Shown piece after piece: positions 37,369-47,020 of a DNA stretch of 64,000 nucleotides. Position 1 is the first letter of the stretch, and each line of letters starts with the position of its first letter. The notes beneath the pieces are model-generated. The model had not been told where the DNA came from, searched no databases, and was given only the letters and a program-made list of their open reading frames with translations. A program made the position numbers and the translations under genes. Origin of the DNA: Sphingomonas sp. PP-F2F-A104-K0414 (GTDB lineage: Bacteria > Pseudomonadota > Alphaproteobacteria > Sphingomonadales > Sphingomonadaceae); NCBI RefSeq assembly GCF_004340945.1, contig NZ_SLYD01000002.1:611557-675556 (forward strand). Direction: 5' to 3'.

Positions 37369-39033
37369 ATGACCCGCCAGCGCGCTATCGTAATCGGATC
37401 GGGGATCGGCGGCATCGCCTGCGCGATCCGCCTGCAGAGCCTCGGCTTCGATACGCAGATCGTCGAGCAGCTCGGCGATGTCGGCGGCCGCGCCTATGTC
37501 CGCCGCGTCGATGGCTTCGTCTTCGACATGGGCCCGACCGTGCTGACCGTTCCGCATTTCATCGAGGAGCTGTTCTCGCTCGAGCGCGACGCGGCGATGC
37601 TCGACGAACCGGACTTTCCGCCATCGGTGCTCGCCGAGGGTAGCCGCATCGTATCGGGCGCAAGCGGCGGCCCCAACACGCAGCGCTACGTCGACATCGT
37701 GCCAATCCTGCCATTCTACCGGATCTATTTCGACGACGGCAGTTTCTTCGATTACGATGCCGATCCGGTCAACGTGCGGGCACAGATCGCGCGGTTGGCC
37801 CCCGAGGATCTCGAGGGTTACGAACGCTTCCACGAGGCCGCACGCGCGATCTTCGAGCGCGGCTTCCTCGAACTCGGCTATACCTATTTCGGCTCGCTCG
37901 GCTCGATGGTCGGCGTCCTTCCCGACCTGTTGAAGCTCGGCGCGATCCAGCCGCTGTTCTCGCTGATCTCGAAATATTTCAAGAGCGACAAGATGCGGCA
38001 GGTGTTCAGCTTCGAGCCGCTGCTGATCGGCGGTAATCCGCTCAAGGTGCCCGCAATCTATGCGATGATCCATTTCGTCGAGAAGACCTGGGGCGTGCAT
38101 TTCGCGGTCGGCGGCACCGGCGCACTGGTCAAGGCGATGGTCCGCAAGTTCGAGGAGCTCGGCGGATCGGTGCGGCTGAACGCCAAGGTCGATCGGATCG
38201 ACGTCGAGAAGCGCGGCCGCAAGCGCGTCGCGACCGGCGTGACGCTGGCGAACGGCGAAACGCTGCCGGCCGATCTGGTCGTCTCCAACGCCGACTATGC
38301 GACGACCTATCTGAAGCTCGTCGACAAGGCGCACCGGCGGATCAATCGCGACGCGCTGGTCAAGTTTCGCAAGCAGAGCATGTCGCTGATGGTGATCTAT
38401 TTCGGATACCGGAAGCAGGACGGCGACCCCGACCTGCGGCACCACAACATCATTCTCGGCCCGCGCTACGAGGAGCTTCTGACCGACATCTTCGAGCGCA
38501 AGATCCTCGCCGACGACTTCTCGCAATATCTCCACATCCCGACGATCACCGACCCCAGCCTCGCGCCGGCGGGGCACCACGCGGCCTACACGCTGATCCC
38601 GGTCCCCAACAACCAGAGCGATATCGACTGGGATGCGGTCGGCGAAGGCTTTGCCGACACGGTGCTGACGTTCCTCGACGAACGCGGCTACATTCCCGGT
38701 CTGCGCGAACGGATCGTCCATCGCAGCTTCGTGACGCCGGACTATTTCGAAGAGGTGCTGGGGTCGCATCTCGGCAATGGCTTCGGGGTCGAGCCCCGAA
38801 TGACGCAGACCGCGTTCTTCCGCCCGCACAACCGCAGCGAGGATGTCGCCAACCTGTATCTTGTCGGTCAGGGGACGCAGCCCGGCGGCGGCACGCCCTC
38901 GGTGATGATGTCCGCCAAGATGACCGCGCGCGAAATCGCGCGCGACTTCGCGATCGATCCGCGGATCGTTGGCGGCGTACCGTCGCAGGGTGGCGATGAT
39001 CGAGCGCTGGCGATGGGGCTGGCGGGGGTCTGA
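37369..39033 (+). CDS. CrtI-like carotenoid desaturase
   Basis: A 554-residue FAD-dependent desaturase of the phytoene desaturase family. The N-terminal dinucleotide site is [17 protein letters not shown] followed by the GGRA block; the C-terminal CrtI signature reads [21 protein letters not shown]. It is longer than typical CrtI (about 490-510), and no crtB, crtY or crtZ neighbour is visible, so it may be a second, stand-alone desaturase or a related carotenoid isomerase. Flanked by two fasciclin genes on the opposite strand. Confidence 0.85.
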   Translation: MTRQRAIVIGSGIGGIACAIRLQSLGFDTQIVEQLGDVGGRAYVRRVDGFVFDMGPTVLTVPHFIEELFSLERDAAMLDEPDFPPSVLAEGSRIVSGASGGPNTQRYVDIVPILPFYRIYFDDGSFFDYDADPVNVRAQIARLAPEDLEGYERFHEAARAIFERGFLELGYTYFGSLGSMVGVLPDLLKLGAIQPLFSLISKYFKSDKMRQVFSFEPLLIGGNPLKVPAIYAMIHFVEKTWGVHFAVGGTGALVKAMVRKFEELGGSVRLNAKVDRIDVEKRGRKRVATGVTLANGETLPADLVVSNADYATTYLKLVDKAHRRINRDALVKFRKQSMSLMVIYFGYRKQDGDPDLRHHNIILGPRYEELLTDIFERKILADDFSQYLHIPTITDPSLAPAGHHAAYTLIPVPNNQSDIDWDAVGEGFADTVLTFLDERGYIPGLRERIVHRSFVTPDYFEEVLGSHLGNGFGVEPRMTQTAFFRPHNRSEDVANLYLVGQGTQPGGGTPSVMMSAKMTAREIARDFAIDPRIVGGVPSQGGDDRALAMGLAGV

Positions 39034-39056
39034 ACGGCCCGCGCGCGGCATGCGCG

Positions 39057-39260
39057 CTACGCGGCTGCCAGCATCTGCTCGGCAAGCTGCCGCCCGGATC
39101 GTGTGGCACCGGCAGCGGGCCAGCGCGTAACCACGCGAGCGCTGCCCAGCCGTGCATAGCCTCGACGAACGCGTGATCGCGCATACGCAGGATAGCCTGC
39201 AATGCCGGCAAAGACGATCGTAACCGTCCCGCGTGTCTCCAACCGATGGTACCGGGACAT
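39057..39260 (-). CDS. Doubtful small basic protein
   Basis: A 67-residue open frame (MSRYHRLETRGTVTIVFAGI...), Arg- and Ala-rich, ending GRQLAEQMLAAA. It fills the gap between the desaturase and the second fasciclin gene and lies upstream of the latter. No ribosome site or known family; weak. Confidence 0.3.
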   Translation of the reverse strand: MSRYHRLETRGTVTIVFAGIAGYPAYARSRVRRGYARLGSARVVTRWPAAGATRSGRQLAEQMLAAA

Positions 39261-39285
39261 TACTGCCCCGGTGCCGGTAGAGGTC

Positions 39286-39711
39286 TCAGCCGGTCGGCAG
39301 CAGCACCTTGTCGATCACGTGGATCACACCGTTGGTGCAGGCGATGTCGGCGGTCACCACCTTGGCGCCGTTGACGGTCACGCCGTCGGTGCCATCGACG
39401 TGGACCGTCGCGCCGCCGGCGGTTGCCGGGTCGAGCACCTTGCCGACCACGTCCGCCGCCATCACCGTGCCGGGCAGCACGTGGAGCAGGAGGATTTCGG
39501 TCAGCTTGGCCTTGTTCTCGGACTTGACCAGATCGTCGACGGTGCCGGCCGGCAGCGCGGCGAATGCGTCGTCCGACGGTGCGAAGACGGTGAATGGCCC
39601 CTCGCCCTTCAGCGTGTCGACCAGCCCAGCGGCGCCGACCGCGGCGACCAGCGTCGTGAACGAACCCGCAGCGACGGCGGTATCGACAATATCATGCTTG
39701 GTATCGGTCAT
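39286..39711 (-). CDS. Fasciclin-domain protein without signal peptide
   Basis: A 141-residue single FAS1 domain: [53 protein letters not shown] and [12 protein letters not shown]. It begins directly at the domain and has no export signal, unlike its neighbour at 36341. It may be cytoplasmic or exported otherwise. Confidence 0.9.
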   Translation of the reverse strand: MTDTKHDIVDTAVAAGSFTTLVAAVGAAGLVDTLKGEGPFTVFAPSDDAFAALPAGTVDDLVKSENKAKLTEILLLHVLPGTVMAADVVGKVLDPATAGGATVHVDGTDGVTVNGAKVVTADIACTNGVIHVIDKVLLPTG

Positions 39712-40108
39712 CTTGTTCGTCCTGAATCAGAGCAAATTAGTGCGTTTGCCAAGGTTCGACTGACGCAACGATCCGCCGCGGCCACCATCCGAGGCCGAAG
39801 ATCAGAAATCGTCGCGCCGTGTCGTCGTCCGGCGCACCCCTCATTCCACCCGGTCATGCGAGGCGCGATATGACCTTTCGGTCGTATGGAAATCGGCGTC
39901 GTCAATGCCATGTGCCAATCCACCCCCGGAAAAGGGCTGTGGCTTTTTCCAACAGGTCCGGGATGTCGACAGCGCTGCCGTAGGCATCCGAAAGCTTTTC
40001 CCAGCCAGGGTCACCCGGTCCGATCGCAACCCAGCCTAAGCGACGTATCCGATGTCCGCAAAACCCGGTTGCGGAATGCACGGTCTTGCCGAGACTAATT
40101 GACGAGGG
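39712..40108. other. Gene-free stretch
   Basis: About 400 bases between fasciclin and phospholipase genes. No supportable gene or hairpin. Confidence 0.5.
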
Positions 40109-42208
40109 TCAGACCCGCGGAACCATCACGAACGGATCGCTACACGTAATTCGGCCGGGGGCGTCGATGCGCCCTGATACCCGCCTTAGATAGTTGGGGA
40201 CTTTCGCTGCACCGATCGTGATGTCGTACCACCCATGGCTCTGGCTTAGCGGCCAGCTACGCTGGGCTTCGGTCAGCGGCGTCACCAGGGTCGTCGCGCC
40301 GATGCGTTCGGTCCGCGCGATCAGCTCGGACGTGCGGTGCCCGGCGGGAAGAAGCAATGTCATCTCGGTCGTGGTTGCGCGCCAGACCAGCTCGGACAAC
40401 GGTGCGGGATCGTCCCTGTGCCCCATGAAGTGTCGGTGAAACCCGTTCGGACCGAGCACCCAGAGATCGTAGCGGCCTTCGTGATCGAACGGCCAGCGCC
40501 CATTTAATGCGCGTCCGGGCTCGACCGTGAAGCGGCGCGGCGTCTGGGTCAGGTTGGTCCGATCATAGACGTGGAACACTGCGCCCTGCGTGCCGTCCAC
40601 GGCGAAGCGAAGCGTGATCGCGCCATCGGCGATCGTCTCGCCGACGGTCAACGCATAAGGTAGCGGGCGGGCACGACGGATCCCGGGTTCCTGCCATGGA
40701 GGCGATGAACCAGCCGGCGCCTGCGGGCTTACTTGCTTGGGGATCGCGGCAGCCCGCACGGCATCCGCGTGCGGATCGGGCATGGCGGCGAACGGCGCAG
40801 GGTCGGCAGCGGTGAAGTCGAACGCGGAGGTCAGATCGCCGCAGACCGCGCGACGCCACGGTGCGATGTTGGGTTCGTGGAAGTCGAACCGCTTTTCGAG
40901 GAAGCGGATTACCGAGGTGTGATCGAACATCTGCGAATTGACCCACCCGCCCCGGCTCCACGGCGACACGACGTACATCGGCACGCGCGGGCCAAGTCCG
41001 TAGGGACGACCGCGATAGGTGGGGAGATCGAGCGCCGCATCGCCCTTGCTCGGTTCCGTGTGATAGCTGCCGGCCAGATCGACCGTCGAGCCACCAAGTA
41101 GCGTGCCGTCAGCCGAACGCGATGGCGGCGCAGGGGGCGGGACGTGATCGAAGAAGCCGTCATTCTCGTCGAACATGACCAGCAACGCGGTCCGCGCCCA
41201 GACCTTCGGATCCGCGGTCAGCGCGTCGAGCACCTCTGCGGTATAGGCGGCGCCTTGCGCGGGGCTCGACGGACCGGGATGTTCCGAGCCTTTCGCGGTG
41301 GCGATCACGTACGACACTTGCGGCAGTCGCCCGGCGAGCACGTCGGCCCGCAACATGTCGAGCCCGCGTGTCGTCAGCGCACGGTCACGTAATGCAGGAT
41401 CCCCGCTACCCTGGTGCGCGTCGCGAAACGCCGCGAAACCAACCAGCGGGTTGTCGGTGAAATTGTCCGCCATGTCCTGGTAGATGCGCCAGTCGACGCC
41501 CTTGGCCTGCAAACGCTCGACCACCGTCGTCCAGCGGTATGGTTCGGCATTACCGCCATCCTCGGGAAAGCTGTCGTGCGAATTGCCGATCGCGGGACCG
41601 CCCATCGTGCCGCCGGGATCGTTGGTGCCGCTCCACAGGAACAGGCGGTTTGTGTTCGTGCCCGTCTGGACCGAGCAATGATACGCGTCGCAGACCGTGA
41701 ACGCCTCGGCGAGCGCGAACTGGAACGGGATGTCCTCGCGCCGGTAATGCCCCATTGCGCGCTGGCTCTTCGCCTCGGGCCAGTGTGCCATCCGGCCCTC
41801 GTCCCACCCGCGCTGCGCATCGGGCCAGCTGTGCGGCGTGCCCTCCATCCGCATCAGGTCGAAATTCGTGCGCGTGGCGAGATGGAACGGTAGGACGGTG
41901 CGCGCGCCGCCGGCCGCCGTCCGGTCGCGCTGATACCAGACTGGTGCGGGCTTCGTCGCATCGGCCGCCGAAGGCACGGGGATCGGCAACCGGTCGGCAA
42001 ACCCGCGAACGCCGCGCAACGACCCGAAATAATGATCGAAGCCGCGATTTTCTTGCATTAGGATGACGACATGCTCGACATCCATGATCGACCCGGTCTT
42101 CACGTCGGGTGCGATCGCCGCCGCCCGCGCGATCGCCGCGGGAAACGCGGACAGCGCGGCCCCGGTAAGGCTGGCACCTAGCAGCGAACGGCGGGAAACG
42201 TCGGTCAT
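40109..42208 (-). CDS. Secreted phosphocholine-specific phospholipase C
   Basis: A 699-residue enzyme of the phosphoesterase/PLC family (PlcN/PlcH type), which releases diacylglycerol and phosphocholine from lipids. A Tat signal (SRRSLLGASLTGAALSAF) is followed by VEHVVILMQENRGFDHYFGS, the hallmark acid-phosphatase-like motif. NTNRLFLWSGTNDPGG, VMFDENDGFFDHVPPP and the C-terminal beta domains are typical. The start at 42208 (MTDVSRRS) puts the Tat motif near the N-terminus. It lies 62 bases after a TonB receptor on the same strand and so shares its Pho-box promoter. Confidence 0.93.
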   Translation of the reverse strand: MTDVSRRSLLGASLTGAALSAFPAAIARAAAIAPDVKTGSIMDVEHVVILMQENRGFDHYFGSLRGVRGFADRLPIPVPSAADATKPAPVWYQRDRTAAGGARTVLPFHLATRTNFDLMRMEGTPHSWPDAQRGWDEGRMAHWPEAKSQRAMGHYRREDIPFQFALAEAFTVCDAYHCSVQTGTNTNRLFLWSGTNDPGGTMGGPAIGNSHDSFPEDGGNAEPYRWTTVVERLQAKGVDWRIYQDMADNFTDNPLVGFAAFRDAHQGSGDPALRDRALTTRGLDMLRADVLAGRLPQVSYVIATAKGSEHPGPSSPAQGAAYTAEVLDALTADPKVWARTALLVMFDENDGFFDHVPPPAPPSRSADGTLLGGSTVDLAGSYHTEPSKGDAALDLPTYRGRPYGLGPRVPMYVVSPWSRGGWVNSQMFDHTSVIRFLEKRFDFHEPNIAPWRRAVCGDLTSAFDFTAADPAPFAAMPDPHADAVRAAAIPKQVSPQAPAGSSPPWQEPGIRRARPLPYALTVGETIADGAITLRFAVDGTQGAVFHVYDRTNLTQTPRRFTVEPGRALNGRWPFDHEGRYDLWVLGPNGFHRHFMGHRDDPAPLSELVWRATTTEMTLLLPAGHRTSELIARTERIGATTLVTPLTEAQRSWPLSQSHGWYDITIGAAKVPNYLRRVSGRIDAPGRITCSDPFVMVPRV

Positions 42209-42270
42209 CGGGGCAATCCACAAGTGAAGGACATGGTCCGCAAACGCCGACGAACCATGCCCATTTCAGA

Positions 42271-44634
42271 TCAGAAGTCGAGCGACAGCGACGCGGTCAC
42301 GGTCCGCGGCGTGCCGAGGAACGCCGAGCCACCATCGGCACTCGACAGATAGCGTTCGTCGGTCAGGTTGGTCGCCTGCACCGTGAACGACACGCCCTTG
42401 AGCTGCTCGCTCACCGCCTCAAGATCGGCGCCGACATAGCCGCTCACCAGCGTGAAGCTGCCGGCCTGGGCCTTGCCCTGCGTGTCGATATTGCGGTCGC
42501 CGACGAACTTGGTGGCGATACCCGCCTTGAAGATCGACTTCTTGTAGTCCGCCGAAACCACCCACATTGTACGCGGCGAATTGATCACCTGCTGGCCCGG
42601 CGTCACGCCGACATCGGCATCCTGTGCAACGTCGCCGGTGCCGATATAGGTCGCGTGGTTGTAGGTGAAGCTGCCCGACAGCGTCAGCGGTGGCAGCACG
42701 CGGTAGGCCAGCGCCGCCTCGATGCCGCGGCTCTTCACCCCGCCGACGTTCAGATAGACGCTGTCCTGCTGTTCCAGATAGTCTATCCCGGTGACAAGGT
42801 TCGACGAGATCGAGACGATCTGGTTCTTGAACTTGATGCCGTAGCCGGTCAGCGACGCCTGGATCCGCCCGGTATTGTAGCGTGCGCCGATCTCGATGTT
42901 GTTCGCGGTTTCCGGCCGCAGGTTGCGGATCGTCTCAGGCGGCTGTCCGAGGGGGCCGTTGCCGATCGCCGCGAAGTTCTGCGAATAGCCGGCGAACAGC
43001 TCCATGCCCTGCAACGGCGTCGCATAGGTCAGGCCGGCGTTGATCAGCGGATCGGAATGCGACTGGATCGACGTCGCGCTCAGATTGCCGAGCAGTTCGG
43101 TGCGGCTCTGATCAAGGAAGAACTGCTTGACGCCGAGCCGTGCGGTGACCGGGCCATAAGTCACCGCGTCTTCGGCATAATACATCACTTCGTCGAGCCC
43201 GTAGTCGGTGCTGAACTGCACGTAATACGGCGTGCCGTCGAAGGCTGGCCCGACCCGCGCGTTGGTGATCTTGTGCCAGTCGCGAAGCTGGTTGGCGCGG
43301 CTGTGCTCGAACCAGAAACCCGCACGGAACTGGTTCTGCACCACGCCGAAGTCATGCTGCCAGTCGACGTCGCTGGTGAAGCCCATGCGGTCGTTCTCGT
43401 AGTGGGTGTGGCGGTACGACATGACCGGCGTCGCGTTGGATGCGTAGCAGGTCGGCGAGTATTCGGCGGGCACGCCGCTGGTGCCGACGCAGCCGACGGT
43501 CATGGTCGCGGCCGCACCGGTGGGCGTGACGAAGTAGATCTTGCCGAGCGCATCGCTGCTGCGCACCGTCGGGCCACCGACAAATTCGCTCTCCGGGTTG
43601 CCGACGCCATCGTTGCGGACATCGACCAGGTACGGCGGCGCGAAATCGCCGCGGCCGCGCATCCGGTGATAATAGCCCGCCGCCTGCAGCCTCACTTCGC
43701 CGAGTTCGGTACGGGCCTTCAGATACCCGAACAGGTTCTTCCGCAGCGCGCGCGAGGTCGGGCGATAGGCCTGGTCGACGTACGGCAGCCCGGTCCAGCT
43801 GTCGGTATAGGCGTCATGGTTCGGATCGTTCGCGAACTGCGCGGGCGATACCGATCCGAACTCAGATTCATCCGCATCGTCGTACGAGACGAACCCTGTC
43901 AGGTCGACCGTACCGACACGGCTCAACACCTTGGCGTCGATATGGTCGCGGCTCGTCTTGCCCGATCCGCCGATCCAGTCGCGCACGCGTGAGGTCGACG
44001 CGCTGACATAGGCGGTAGTATTGGGCGCGATGGTGCCGGTATCGCCGCGCACGTAGAATTTGCGCGCACCGAAATCACCCCCGGCGGCAGTGAAGCGCAA
44101 CCGGCTGTCCGTGGTCGGATCGGAGGTCACATAGTCCAGCGTCGCGCCGAGCGCTTCGTTGGAGCGCGACGAGATGTCGGCAGTGCCCTGCGACACGTTG
44201 ACGGTTTTGAGATCGAGCACGTCGATATACCGATTGGCGCGCGATCCTCCGCCATAGCCCGAGCCGCCGTTCGGCAGGCCGTCGATCGTCGAGCCGATCT
44301 GCTGGCCGCCGCCGCCGCCGCTGTTGAAGCCGCGGATGCTGATCGAGGTCGCCCAGTCGGACGAGCCGAAAGCGTCACCCTCCGCGACGAACACGCCGGG
44401 CAGTTCGTTGATGACGTCGTTGACACTGGCGAGCGCGGACTGGCGGTCGATCATCGGCGCGGTCACGCGCGTGTTAGCGAATGCCGTCGACTGTCCGGTC
44501 ACGACGATCTCGTCGCTGCGCGGCTGTTCTGGATCGCCAGCAGGCGTCGCGGACGGCGTTACGGTCGTCTGCGCGCGCGCATTCGTCGTCGCCGCGATCG
44601 CCAGGATCGCAGCCCCCATCATCCACTTGGTCAT
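42271..44634 (-). CDS. TonB-dependent receptor of the phospholipase operon
   Basis: A 787-residue outer-membrane receptor. Signal peptide (MTKWMMGAAILAIAATTNARA), TonB box region DEIVVTGQ, plug (NDVINELPGVFVAEG, SIRGFNSGGGGGQQ), beta barrel and terminal Phe (SLSLDF). No N-terminal signalling domain. The start at 44634 has AGGGGAAGAC upstream. A Pho-box-like element lies about 70-85 bases upstream. Being first in an operon with phospholipase C suggests uptake of phospholipid-derived or phosphoester products. Divergent from the DeoR gene. Confidence 0.92.
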   Translation of the reverse strand: MTKWMMGAAILAIAATTNARAQTTVTPSATPAGDPEQPRSDEIVVTGQSTAFANTRVTAPMIDRQSALASVNDVINELPGVFVAEGDAFGSSDWATSISIRGFNSGGGGGQQIGSTIDGLPNGGSGYGGGSRANRYIDVLDLKTVNVSQGTADISSRSNEALGATLDYVTSDPTTDSRLRFTAAGGDFGARKFYVRGDTGTIAPNTTAYVSASTSRVRDWIGGSGKTSRDHIDAKVLSRVGTVDLTGFVSYDDADESEFGSVSPAQFANDPNHDAYTDSWTGLPYVDQAYRPTSRALRKNLFGYLKARTELGEVRLQAAGYYHRMRGRGDFAPPYLVDVRNDGVGNPESEFVGGPTVRSSDALGKIYFVTPTGAAATMTVGCVGTSGVPAEYSPTCYASNATPVMSYRHTHYENDRMGFTSDVDWQHDFGVVQNQFRAGFWFEHSRANQLRDWHKITNARVGPAFDGTPYYVQFSTDYGLDEVMYYAEDAVTYGPVTARLGVKQFFLDQSRTELLGNLSATSIQSHSDPLINAGLTYATPLQGMELFAGYSQNFAAIGNGPLGQPPETIRNLRPETANNIEIGARYNTGRIQASLTGYGIKFKNQIVSISSNLVTGIDYLEQQDSVYLNVGGVKSRGIEAALAYRVLPPLTLSGSFTYNHATYIGTGDVAQDADVGVTPGQQVINSPRTMWVVSADYKKSIFKAGIATKFVGDRNIDTQGKAQAGSFTLVSGYVGADLEAVSEQLKGVSFTVQATNLTDERYLSSADGGSAFLGTPRTVTASLSLDF

Positions 44635-44702
44635 GTCGTCTTCCCCTTGCCACGGTCCGAGCATTGCCGGGCATCCTGTGACGCAGCCCTTGCAAGCGCC
44701 GT

Positions 44703-44720
44703 GTGACATGGCTGTGACAT
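44703..44720 (-). promoter_or_regulatory. Pho-box-like direct repeat
   Basis: On the minus strand two perfect copies of ATGTCAC separated by four bases (11-bp period) match the PhoB binding-site layout (CTGTCAT/C-N4-CTGTCAT/C). It lies between the TonB receptor gene and the divergent DeoR gene, oriented toward the receptor. PhoB control is inferred from the pattern. Confidence 0.75.
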
Positions 44721-44797
44721 CGTGTGGATATTGTTGGTATTTTGTGGCTTGTACCCAACGGGAGATGCGGAGAAACAGGCCGTACAGGAGAAGCCGT

Positions 44798-45556
44798 GTG
44801 ACGCAGTCGGATCGTATCGCCAGTCTAGTCGCGTTGCTCGAAGCGCGGGGCTCGTGTTCGATCACGATGCTCGCGGATCACTTCGCCGTATCGGACGAGA
44901 CGATCCGGCGCGATGTGCGGCAACTTGAGGCGAGCGGCCGCGCGTACAAGGTGCATGGCGGGGTCAAGCTTCCCGACAACAGGCTGGAAGCGCCATACCG
45001 GTTGCGGATGCAGGCGCAGGCGGACGCGAAGCAGGCCGTCGCGCGCCAAGCGGCGACGCTGATCGAGGACGGGATGACCGTGCTGATCGATTCGGGCACC
45101 ACCTCGTGCTGGGTCGCGCGCGCACTCGCCGATCGGCGACGACTGACGATCGTCACGAACAACCTGGAGGTGGCGGGCGACATGCTCGGTCGCGACGGGA
45201 TCCGCGTCTTCCTGGCCGGCGGCGCGGTCAACGTCGATTACCGGGCGACGTTCGACGCGGAGGCGATCCGATATTCGCGCGGCTTCTCGCCCGACGCGAC
45301 GATCCTGTCGATGGGCGCGATCGAGGCGAAGCGCGGCTTCATGGATTTCGAACCCGACGAAGCGGCGTACAAACGCGCGCTGCTCGATGGCGCGCGCCGA
45401 GTAATCGTCGTCGCCGACGCGGCGAAGTTCGACCGCGCCGGCACCGTCCATGTCGCCGACTTCGCGCAGGTCCACGATCTCGTTACCGACCTTCCCGCGC
45501 CACCGGCGATCGCCGATGCCGCGACACGCGCCGGCGTCCGGCTCCACACCCTCTGA
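44798..45556 (+). CDS. DeoR-family repressor
   Basis: A 252-residue regulator starting at GTG 44798 with AGGAG upstream. The N-terminal DeoR helix-turn-helix reads IASLVALLEARGSCSITMLA and SDETIRRDVRQLEASGRAYK. The DeoR sensor domain has the sugar-phosphate-site features DSGTTSCWVARAL and VTNNLEVA. DeoR proteins usually answer to phosphorylated sugars, fitting a neighbourhood of phosphoester-cleaving enzymes. Divergent from the receptor/phospholipase operon and convergent with the DUF5690 transporter gene. Confidence 0.9.
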   Translation: MTQSDRIASLVALLEARGSCSITMLADHFAVSDETIRRDVRQLEASGRAYKVHGGVKLPDNRLEAPYRLRMQAQADAKQAVARQAATLIEDGMTVLIDSGTTSCWVARALADRRRLTIVTNNLEVAGDMLGRDGIRVFLAGGAVNVDYRATFDAEAIRYSRGFSPDATILSMGAIEAKRGFMDFEPDEAAYKRALLDGARRVIVVADAAKFDRAGTVHVADFAQVHDLVTDLPAPPAIADAATRAGVRLHTL

Positions 45557-45562
45557 TCGCCC

Positions 45563-46837
45563 TCACCGCGCCGGCGGATGGCGGACGAACCAGAATGCCG
45601 AGACGAACGTCAGCACCAGCAGCGCGGCGCCGGTCAGCACGCCGGCATCGAGGAACAACCCGAGCCAGTTCCGCCCGGGGGCGGTCGTGCTCCGCATGAG
45701 CAACAGACCGATACTGCCCGAATAGCCGAACGCGTCCGCCAGATAGATCAGGAACCCGGCGGTGCCCGGCGAAGGGCTGGCGGCCATGATACGGTCGAAC
45801 AGGATCGCGCTGAACGGGGCGTAGGCGAGGTAGATACCGACGCCGGTCAGGATCATACCGGTGACCGGCCCTATCGCCCCTGCGCGCAACGCCAGCATCG
45901 ATCCGCCAAGGATCACGGCGCCCGCCATGATGACGCCGTGGATCGTGACCACCGCATACCGGTTGTCGCGCACCAGCCCCAGCATCGCCAGGCCGAGCAG
46001 CACAATCACCGCCACGGGCACCTCCGTCGCCACGTACAGCGCAGGCGTCGCCGGGTGATCGAGCGCCATCCACAGCTCGGGCGCGAAATTGTCACGCAGG
46101 TCGCGAAGTGCCGCCAGCATCGTATAGCCCACAACCAAAGCGGTCACCGGCACCCAATGCCGCTTTAGATACGCGCGCCGCGCTGCCGCATCCATCGGCC
46201 CACGCACCCCTCTCGCGATCGAGTCCGCCGCATCCGGCGGGGGAGAACGCGTCAGCGCCGCCACGCCCACCAACAGCAGCGGCGTGAAGATCAGCCCGGT
46301 CAGCGCCGGCATCCAGAACGCGCTGACGCCGTGCTCCAGCAACAGGCTGCCGACCGACCGCGTCACGCCCGACGACAAGATGAAGCTCGCGGTCAGGATC
46401 GACGCCAGCACCTCCGAATTGCGCCGCCCCTCCAGATAGCTGAACACCAGTCCCCAGATCATCCCGAGCGGCAACCCGTTCAGCAGCATCGCCAGCGGGC
46501 CAAACCGGGCAGGCAACAGCGCCAGCAGCAACAACGCCGCCCACGCCGCGCCGACCAGCGACAGGATCAGGCGCGTGCGGTGCTCCGGCCGATGGACCGA
46601 CACGACATGCACGCCAATCATCTTCGACAGCGCATAGCCGACCGCTTGGGACAGGATCAGCGCCGTCTTGTAGTCGAGCCCGGCAAACACGGCCGGCACG
46701 CCGTCGAACCCTGCTGCCGCGATTGGCTTGCGAAACCCGTACATCGCAAAATACACGCAGAACGCGGCGATGCCCGGCGCGGTCGCCGTCAAGCTGGTTG
46801 GGAGGCGCATCGACGACGACAGGGACCGTAAGTTCAC
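45563..46837 (-). CDS. DUF5690 transporter-like membrane protein
   Basis: A 424-residue MFS-like protein with about twelve hydrophobic segments. The N-terminal FCVYFAMYGFRKPIAAAGFDG, then LILSQAVGYALSKMIGVHVV, plus GTAGFLIYLADAFGYSGSIG are typical of DUF5690. The FRKP pattern recalls organophosphate/glycerol-phosphate transporters (GlpT/UhpT relatives), suggesting uptake of a phosphorylated product across the inner membrane; this is inference. The start is GTG 46837, with ATG 46810 as an alternative. It is separated by only 6 bases from the DeoR gene stop, tail to tail. Confidence 0.8.
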   Translation of the reverse strand: MNLRSLSSSMRLPTSLTATAPGIAAFCVYFAMYGFRKPIAAAGFDGVPAVFAGLDYKTALILSQAVGYALSKMIGVHVVSVHRPEHRTRLILSLVGAAWAALLLLALLPARFGPLAMLLNGLPLGMIWGLVFSYLEGRRNSEVLASILTASFILSSGVTRSVGSLLLEHGVSAFWMPALTGLIFTPLLLVGVAALTRSPPPDAADSIARGVRGPMDAAARRAYLKRHWVPVTALVVGYTMLAALRDLRDNFAPELWMALDHPATPALYVATEVPVAVIVLLGLAMLGLVRDNRYAVVTIHGVIMAGAVILGGSMLALRAGAIGPVTGMILTGVGIYLAYAPFSAILFDRIMAASPSPGTAGFLIYLADAFGYSGSIGLLLMRSTTAPGRNWLGLFLDAGVLTGAALLVLTFVSAFWFVRHPPAR

Positions 46838-47020
46838 CGGCAGTCGCTAGACCAGTCACGTTTCATCCGCGTGACGCCGTTTCGCGTCAGGCTGCCTCAC
46901 CCCTCCACCAGATCCGGATCACCGCAAGGAAGCCGCGGTACGCCACCAGGTTCTTCCACAGCCTGGATCCGGACAACCCTTCTTCCATGACCGCGTTGCC
47001 GCCTCGCGACGGCAAATCGC

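Noticed and set aside
37039..39051. Long minus-strand open frame of 670 codons
   Set aside because: It is antisense to the clear CrtI-like gene and only reflects high GC codon use; composition is Arg/Asp/His-rich without motifs.
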